Assembly: GCF_001528665.1 (NCBI RefSeq)
Contig: NZ_BBYJ01000011.1
Location: forward strand, 62,001-126,000
DNA length: 64,000 nt
DNA from: Microtetraspora malaysiensis
Lineage (GTDB): Bacteria; Actinomycetota; Actinomycetes; Streptosporangiales; Streptosporangiaceae
Reading direction: 5' to 3'
A program made the translations under genes and the position numbers. Shown here one piece after another: positions 59,328-64,000 of the stretch (its first letter is position 1; the number at the start of each line of letters is the position of its first letter). The notes beneath the pieces were generated by a model. It ran no database searches. It had not been told where the DNA came from and saw only the letters and a program-made list of their open reading frames with translations.

Positions 59328-60332
59328 ATGACCGATGGCCCGCCCGATGTGCTGCTCTCCCGATTCGCGGAGAGTCCGTTGCGCATCGGCACCCGCACGT
59401 CCGCCCTGGCCCGGGTCCAGGCCGAGCACGTGGCCACGCTGATCGGCACGCACGTGCCGGGCATCCAGGCGGTGATCGTGCCCACCCAGGTCAGCGCCGA
59501 CCTGTGGCCCGGTGACCTCGCCGAACTCGGCGGCAAAGGCGCGTTCAGCAAGGAGATCGACCGCGCACTCGTGTCCGGCCAGATCGACGTGGCCGTCCAC
59601 TGCATGAAGGACGTCCCCGGAGACGTCCCCCTCGCCGAAGGCACCTCCTTCGGCGCCTACCTGCCCCGCGACGACGTCCACGACATCGTCGTGACCCGTG
59701 ACGGCACCCCGCTCGCCGAGATACCCGCAGGATCCCTGATCGGCACCAGCTCGGTACGCCGTCGCGCCCAGCTCGCCATGTACCGGCCCGATCTACGCAC
59801 CGAACGCATCCGCGGCAACATCGACACCCGCCTGGCCAAGCTCGAAGAGAACGACAGCCGCTACGCCGCACTGATCCTCGCCCGCGCCGGCCTGAAGCGA
59901 CTCGGCATCCTCGGCCGGCATCACCACGAGGTCCTGCCCGTGAAGTTCCACCCCTCCGACGCCGGTGTCGTCTCCATGGTGCCCGCGGTCGGCGCCGGGG
60001 TCATCGGCGTCCAGGCCCGCCAGGCGGACACAGCCGTCATGCGGCTGCTGGACGAACTCAACGACGACGCGACCGCGCGGCACATCCTGGCCGAGCGGAC
60101 GATGCTGCACCTGCTCCGCGGCCACTGCAACAGCCCCATCGCCGGATACGCCTCCACCACGGCCGACGGTGCGCTCTCGCTGTTCGGCATGGTGTTCAAC
60201 CGCGACGGCTCGCAGTTCGTCCGCTCGCACGCCTGGGGCGGGGCCGACGACCCGGCCGCCCTCGGCTCCCGCGTGGCCGCCGACCTGCTCCATCAGGGCG
60301 CCGGCCGCCTGATCGCCGCCACCCGCAAATGA
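59328..60332 (+). CDS. hemC: Porphobilinogen deaminase (hydroxymethylbilane synthase), 334 aa
   Basis: HemC fold: LRIGTRTSALARVQAEHVAT near residues 18-37, KGAFSKEIDRALVSGQIDVA with AVHCMKDVPGDVP (Lys and Asp of the active site), GTSSVRRRAQL and RIRGNIDTRLAKL. The Cys that carries the dipyrromethane cofactor is in LLRGHCNSPIAGYAS near residue 264. It joins four porphobilinogens to hydroxymethylbilane. ATG 59328 is the family start; the longer open frame upstream is leader. No other haem gene is nearby, and the sequence around the cofactor Cys (GHCNSP instead of GGCxxP) is divergent, so this may be a second, specialised copy. Confidence 0.87.
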   Translation: MTDGPPDVLLSRFAESPLRIGTRTSALARVQAEHVATLIGTHVPGIQAVIVPTQVSADLWPGDLAELGGKGAFSKEIDRALVSGQIDVAVHCMKDVPGDVPLAEGTSFGAYLPRDDVHDIVVTRDGTPLAEIPAGSLIGTSSVRRRAQLAMYRPDLRTERIRGNIDTRLAKLEENDSRYAALILARAGLKRLGILGRHHHEVLPVKFHPSDAGVVSMVPAVGAGVIGVQARQADTAVMRLLDELNDDATARHILAERTMLHLLRGHCNSPIAGYASTTADGALSLFGMVFNRDGSQFVRSHAWGGADDPAALGSRVAADLLHQGAGRLIAATRK

Positions 60333-60442
60333 CCACGCAACCGGCAGCGGACGGATGCGGCCCCCGCCTCCGGTGACTGTTCCAGATCGAGCCCCGGTCC
60401 TCGATGGCGGCCGTCCGCGCCGCGCTGGCATGAGCGGATGTG

Positions 60443-61096
60443 TCAGAGGCCGAACATCGGGCGGCAGGCTGCCATCCCGTCAACCCTTACCGGGGGCCGG
60501 TTCTGCTGAGTCCACTTCTGTCTGGTGAGCCGTAGACGGTCGGATACGACGGCCTCGTCACCGCGGGCGTCAACCGAGACGCCGTCGTGCTCGTAGCCGA
60601 GCTTGCGGGACACGCGCTGAGAGGCGTGGTTGTCCTGGAACACTTCGGTGCGTGCGGCACGCGCGCCGAGGTGATCGAAGGCCAGGGTGAGCAGGCCGGT
60701 CCGAGCCTCGGTTCCGTAGCCCTTGCCGTGGTGTTCGATGCCCAGCCACGAGGACGTTGTGACCTCCCGAACGACTGGGAAATCGCGTGCTCGAAGCGTG
60801 ACCGCGCCAAGAGGTTGGCCGCTGTGGAAGACCCCGAGTCCGAGCTGCCACGCTGCCACGTCCCATTCTGCGAGCTGGCTCCAGTGTCCCTGGAGCACAG
60901 ACCGTGCTCGATCCTCGGGACCGCCTTCGGTCCATGGAGTCAAGAACGGGCGCTCGTCTGCCCGGTGCACGCCCTTGGCTGCGAGATCTGCGAGTGCCGC
61001 CAGCTCTTCCCCGCGCGGCAGGCGGAGTTCAAGTCGTGGGGTGAAGATGGTCAGTCCGTATTGGGGCCACAGGTCGGCAAGCACGGGCCGGATCAT
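60443..61096 (-). CDS. GNAT-family N-acetyltransferase, RimJ/RimL type, 217 aa
   Basis: GNAT core: LTIFTPRLELRLPRGEELAA at the start, FHSGQPLGAVTLRARDFPVV, the acetyl-CoA loop GIEHHGKGYGTEARTGLLTL near residues 118-137 and FQDNHASQRVSRKLGYEHDG near 152-171. The family modifies N-termini or small amines. It is alone, convergent with hemC. No strong ribosome site precedes ATG 61096. Substrate unknown. Confidence 0.85.
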   Translation of the reverse strand: MIRPVLADLWPQYGLTIFTPRLELRLPRGEELAALADLAAKGVHRADERPFLTPWTEGGPEDRARSVLQGHWSQLAEWDVAAWQLGLGVFHSGQPLGAVTLRARDFPVVREVTTSSWLGIEHHGKGYGTEARTGLLTLAFDHLGARAARTEVFQDNHASQRVSRKLGYEHDGVSVDARGDEAVVSDRLRLTRQKWTQQNRPPVRVDGMAACRPMFGL

Positions 61097-61250
61097 TACG
61101 GCTCAGTCCGCGCCGCGCAACTCGATTACCGCCGAGATCAGAATTGCCATCGCCATGTCAGCGCGTCGCCATCGGGTGCGACATTGCCCCGTTGAGCCGC
61201 AGTGCTGAGAACCGCGCCGGCCAGGTCGGGCGCAGGCTGCCAAGGCGCCA
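61097..61250. other. Leader region of the GNAT gene, nothing assigned
   Basis: A minus-strand frame (61103-61351) is open and ends just before the GNAT start, but its translation has no family likeness and crosses the terminator at 61251-61298. I regard it as chance. No promoter motif is clear. Confidence 0.35.
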
Positions 61251-61298
61251 GAAGGGGGCGCGGCCGGTCGTCTGACCCGGCGGGCGCCCCCTTCTTTT
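61251..61298 (+). terminator. Intrinsic terminator with T-run, no obvious gene in front
   Basis: GAAGGGGGCGC (61251-61261) pairs perfectly over 11 bp with GCGCCCCCTTC (61284-61294), followed by TTTTCC. It is the most classical terminator of the window, yet the nearest plus-strand gene (hemC) ends 920 bases upstream with a minus-strand gene in between. It may end an unrecognised transcript. The following stretch to 61502 holds nothing recognised. Confidence 0.65.
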
Positions 61299-61502
61299 CC
61301 GCCCCTGAGGGTTTGGATCCCGCGGATCTCGAACTCCATCGCGCTCCCCAAGCTGGGGTGCTGCGACGACCGCTAGAACGGCAGTCAGGCGACGGGATGC
61401 CATCGTGCGTGTGGCCTCAATCCTCGGCCGGCCCCGGTCCATGGGTGAGCCGTACTGGCCGCGGCCGATCGGTATGCGAACCCGGCCGTGCCCGGCGGCC
61501 GT

Positions 61503-62549
61503 CTATACGATGGGGCCGGTCCAGTACCCGAAGGTCGCGCGGTAGACCGCGTACACCTCGCTGTCGAAGTACGGCGAGACGCTGGTGTCGTAGCGGTTGT
61601 CGCCGTCGGTGTCGGAAACGCCGATGGTGATGCCGTTGAGATAACCCGCGCCGTTCTCGCTGTCGCCGTAGTCGAGCAACCATGAGGAGCCGAGGGATCC
61701 TTCACCGGGGAAGGGCGAGTCGACGCCGATGAACCGGTCGGCGGGGAGGTCGGAGAGTGTCATGGCGAATGTCGGCCCGGTAGACCGTTCGAGGACCTGA
61801 CCTGTGTAGGGCGGCTGCGTTCCGTCCGGGTTGGGGCCGGCCGGGTAGCCGAAGACGTCGGTGGATGAGCCCGTCGTCCGGTTGTAGGCGAAGCCCTGCC
61901 CGCCGACGTTGTCGACCAGGTTCCCGATGCTGGTCAGTGCGCCGGTGGATGACGAGATGACGCCCTTGTATACATTCACGAAGGCGAAATCGCGGTCGTA
62001 ATCGGTGTACGCGTCGAAGTCGTCGTGGACGAAGGCATACTTTCCGACGTACAGGCTCCATGGGGTCGCGCCCTCCGAGTAACCCGGAACGAAGACCCAT
62101 TTGTCCAGAGTGACGGCACTGCTCTGGGTGTCGTATACGCAGTGACCTGCTGTGGCGACGACGTTGTGGAAGGACGAGGTCATGGCGGTGCCCGTACACC
62201 AATGCGGCTGACCGTCAGCGCCGATGAAGAACACCTTTCCCCAGGTTGTGGGCGTTTCCCCGTCAGGCGGGACCTGGCTTGGCAGAGGAGGGACCTGGCC
62301 GGGCTCGCCGTCCGGGACGATGGGAGTGGACACGCGCTCTCCGTGAACCACGGTCTGCACGGCGTAGGGCGTGGCGTTCTTCAGGTTGGCGCCCCCATCG
62401 GCGAGCCAAAACGTCGCTGCCTCCTGAGCGGACGACGCGGTCGAGGCCAGAGAGGTCCTCACCGGGCTCGCGGCCTGAGCCGGCGCGGCAACGACGGTGG
62501 ATCCCAGCAGACCTAAGCCGACACCTAACGCGACCAGTGCGCGCCTCAT
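61503..62549 (-). CDS. Secreted trypsin-fold (V8-like) protein with altered catalytic serine site, 348 aa
   Basis: Signal peptide MRRALVALGVGLGLLGSTVV, with cleavage near AQA (residue 26). The core is a chymotrypsin-fold peptidase: WCTGTAMTSSFHNVVATAGHC (residues 117-137, His136 and a likely Cys118-Cys137 bridge), RDFAFVNVY with Asp187, and PGEGSLGSSWLLDYG near 281-295, where family members have GxSGGPW. Here the Ser position is Leu286 (codon CTC). Ser285 or Ser288 might substitute, but the oxyanion loop would differ. It may be an inactive homologue. Start ATG 62549 has AGGGAGA before it. Convergent with nothing; alone. Confidence 0.8.
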   Translation of the reverse strand: MRRALVALGVGLGLLGSTVVAAPAQAASPVRTSLASTASSAQEAATFWLADGGANLKNATPYAVQTVVHGERVSTPIVPDGEPGQVPPLPSQVPPDGETPTTWGKVFFIGADGQPHWCTGTAMTSSFHNVVATAGHCVYDTQSSAVTLDKWVFVPGYSEGATPWSLYVGKYAFVHDDFDAYTDYDRDFAFVNVYKGVISSSTGALTSIGNLVDNVGGQGFAYNRTTGSSTDVFGYPAGPNPDGTQPPYTGQVLERSTGPTFAMTLSDLPADRFIGVDSPFPGEGSLGSSWLLDYGDSENGAGYLNGITIGVSDTDGDNRYDTSVSPYFDSEVYAVYRATFGYWTGPIV

Positions 62550-62780
62550 AATCGATCTCCCTGTCCAGTCGTGGGGCGTCCTTCACGGGCCCCGTCAGCA
62601 TGGAAAATCGGCCCGGATGATCAGCGCGACCGGGCAGGAGGATGATCTTACCCATTGTCGAATATCTTGTGAAGAATCCACTTTTGTGGATGCGAATCTG
62701 CATATTGCGCAGGCTGTCCAGATACGCGACTGGGGTCCGGTGAGCGGCGCAGGGCGGGTCTATTCGATGGAATAGGCGAG
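62550..62780. other. Promoter region of the secreted protease-fold gene
   Basis: The 230 bases upstream of the secreted gene are less GC-rich than neighbours around 62640-62720 (for example ATCTTGTGAAGAATCCACTT). No repeat, operator or open frame of note. Confidence 0.35.
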
Positions 62781-63093
62781 GCGGGTCTCGTCGTCGAGCG
62801 GATCCTCGACGAGATTCCGGTGGGCGTCGCCCTGGACGCCGCCTGCGGCACCGGCCGAGTCGCGACGTTGCTGGCCAAGCGCGGCCACCGGGTCCTCGGC
62901 GTGGACGGCTCGCGAGATACCGCCACTCGATCGGCGACTACCTGCGCGCGGGCCTGTCGGCCGGATTACAGGTACGCCGATGCGAGGAGCCCCGGCCGCC
63001 TCCCTGGATGGCGCGAGGACACCGAACTCGGTGCCTTACGGCCGGGCGGGTGCTTCCACGTTGTCACGCACGAGGCCCATCGGCGCACACCTT
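62781..63093 (+). pseudogene. SAM-dependent methyltransferase remnant
   Basis: Plus-strand frame: GLVVERILDEIPVGVALDAA, then CGTGRVATLLAKRGHRVLGV and DGS. This is the SAM-binding motif I of a small-molecule methyltransferase. After about 45 residues the sequence becomes unlike the family, regains LRPGGCFHVV (a motif-III-like piece) and stops. No start codon with a ribosome site precedes motif I. Internal deletion or decay; not functional. Confidence 0.6.
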
Positions 63094-63389
63094 GAGGATC
63101 GTCCCGGACCGGGTGTCCGCTGTATGTTCGAAAGCCTGCCGATCTTCGCCGGCCGGGGCCGTCCCGCATCGGGACGGGCGCGGTGCGAACACCGGGGACG
63201 CCGTCGCGAGCGGCTCGTCCACAAGGTGAGGCTCGGGCATCGGGCCGCCGGTGGCGATGCGGCAGACTGATCTGTAGGTCTTGTGAGTGTTCTGTAGTGA
63301 CCGGCCAACACGCGGGCCAGCGTGGCGGCCCGCGTGAAGGCCGGTGTGCCGGCCCGAGCGGGCCGACATTGAAGGAGCGTGAGAAGCCC

Positions 63390-64000
63390 ATGGCCCATGA
63401 GCGTGCGGGACTGCCCGCCCGGCCGTCCGATCTCGTCGACGTGGCCCGTCTCGTCACCGCGTACTACGCGCTGCGCCCGGACCCCGAGCAGGTGGGGCAG
63501 CGGGTGGCCTTCGGGACGTCGGGGCACCGCGGTTCGGCGCTGAACACGGCGTTCAACGAGGACCACATCCTCGCCACCAGTCAGGCGATCTGCGAGTTCA
63601 GGGCGATGAAGGGCGTGGACGGGCCGCTGTTCCTGGGCGCCGACACGCACGCCCTGTCCGAGCCCGCCCGGGTGTCCGCGCTTGAGGTGTTCGCCGCCAA
63701 CGGCGTGACCGTGCTGATCGACAGCAGGGACGGCTACACGCCGACCCCGGCCGTCTCGCACGCCATCTTGACCCACAACCGCGGCCGCACGTCCGGCCTG
63801 GCGGACGGCGTCGTGGTGACGCCGTCGCACAACCCGCCGGCCGATGGCGGCTTCAAGTACAACCCGCCGAACGGCGGCCCGGCCGACACCGACGCCACCG
63901 GGTGGATCCAGGACCGGGCCAACGCGCTGATCGCGAGCGGGCTGAAGGAGGTCAGGCGCGTGCCGTACGCGCGGGCCCTGGCCGCCGAGACGACCGGCCG
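63390..64000 (+). CDS. pgm: Phosphoglucomutase (alpha-D-glucose specific), 3' end outside window
   Basis: Runs off the right edge after 203 codons. N-terminal domain of the alpha-D-phosphohexomutase family: [34 protein letters not shown] near residues 37-56, [12 protein letters not shown] and the phospho-Ser loop [18 protein letters not shown]. The GTSGHRGS and TPSHNPP segments mark the Pgm type that interconverts glucose-1-phosphate and glucose-6-phosphate. ATG 63390 has GAAGGAG about 13 bases upstream. The 296-base gap before it shows nothing else. Confidence 0.93.
   Translation, partial: MAHERAGLPARPSDLVDVARLVTAYYALRPDPEQVGQRVAFGTSGHRGSALNTAFNEDHILATSQAICEFRAMKGVDGPLFLGADTHALSEPARVSALEVFAANGVTVLIDSRDGYTPTPAVSHAILTHNRGRTSGLADGVVVTPSHNPPADGGFKYNPPNGGPADTDATGWIQDRANALIASGLKEVRRVPYARALAAETTG

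Noticed and set aside
61103-61351. 82-codon minus-strand ORF before the GNAT gene
   Set aside because: No family, weak start, and it runs through a strong terminator.
1-64000. tRNA, rRNA, CRISPR arrays, transposases or an origin of replication
   Set aside because: No cloverleaf-like T-loop pairings, regularly spaced repeats, DDE-type or serine-recombinase motifs, or DnaA-box clusters were noticed.

Overview
The window is high-GC DNA with short intergenic gaps, many GTG starts and frequent ATGA/GTGA gene overlaps. Together with a KstR2-type steroid regulon, a group 1h actinobacterial [NiFe]-hydrogenase, ureABC-FGD urease and inositol genes, this points to a soil actinomycete, plausibly of the Streptosporangiales. 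The genus cannot be fixed from the sequence. No rRNA, tRNA, CRISPR array or intact mobile element was seen.

Layout. 1-3429: a truncated flavoprotein/cytochrome b5 fusion and a D-2-hydroxyacid dehydrogenase. 3559-8030: first half of a steroid C/D-ring (HIP-CoA) catabolic cluster: an SDR gene divergent from echA20-ipdA-ipdB-ipdC. 8096-11355: a VOC protein and a TetR-MMPL export pair with a doubled operator. 11479-16986: an accessory segment (ArsR-type regulator/aldo-keto reductase pair, two tiny secreted peptides, a dead tyrosine recombinase, GlxA-type regulator, DJ-1/PfpI protein, truncated quinone reductase). It is flanked by a 51-bp near-duplicate of an acyl-CoA dehydrogenase 3' end. 16987-22758: second half of the steroid cluster: hydratase plus two acyl-CoA dehydrogenase subunits, divergent from ipdF-kstR2-fadA6. 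Both steroid promoters carry almost the same 19-bp palindromic site, so they are probably one KstR2 regulon.

22783-25124: a GT-C-like membrane protein and a PadR regulator. 25288-32462: a ten-gene hydrogenase operon (hhyS, hhyL, NifU-like, DUF5947-like, an 88-aa protein, DUF6084-like, a 350-aa protein, M52 protease, a 35-aa membrane peptide; hyp genes absent), predicted to scavenge trace H2. 32773-35771: iolC and iolD, each preceded by a tightly overlapping small ORF. 36009-37470: a NERD-like protein and an internally deleted hydrolase. 37867-45979: urea uptake and hydrolysis (urea channel, ureA, a CbiX-like metal-chelatase protein with a His tail, ureB, ureC, ureF, ureG, ureD), divergent from an ammonium transporter. 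The CbiX-like gene placed between ureA and ureB is the most unusual arrangement here and suggests a nickel-delivery role.

46246-48366: a GntR/YtrA-type regulator with its membrane partner, and a two-gene small membrane pair. 48581-56653: a LacI-controlled locus with an M20 deacylase on one side and, on the other, a ribose-type ABC importer, a phosphotriesterase-family hydrolase, a ThuA/GATase-like protein and a nucleoside hydrolase, probably for uptake and breakdown of a nucleoside-like or ribosyl compound. 56868-64000: a terpene synthase, a low-complexity secreted protein, a stand-alone hemC with a hairpin-rich leader, a GNAT acetyltransferase, a secreted trypsin-fold protein that appears to lack its catalytic serine, a methyltransferase remnant and the start of phosphoglucomutase.
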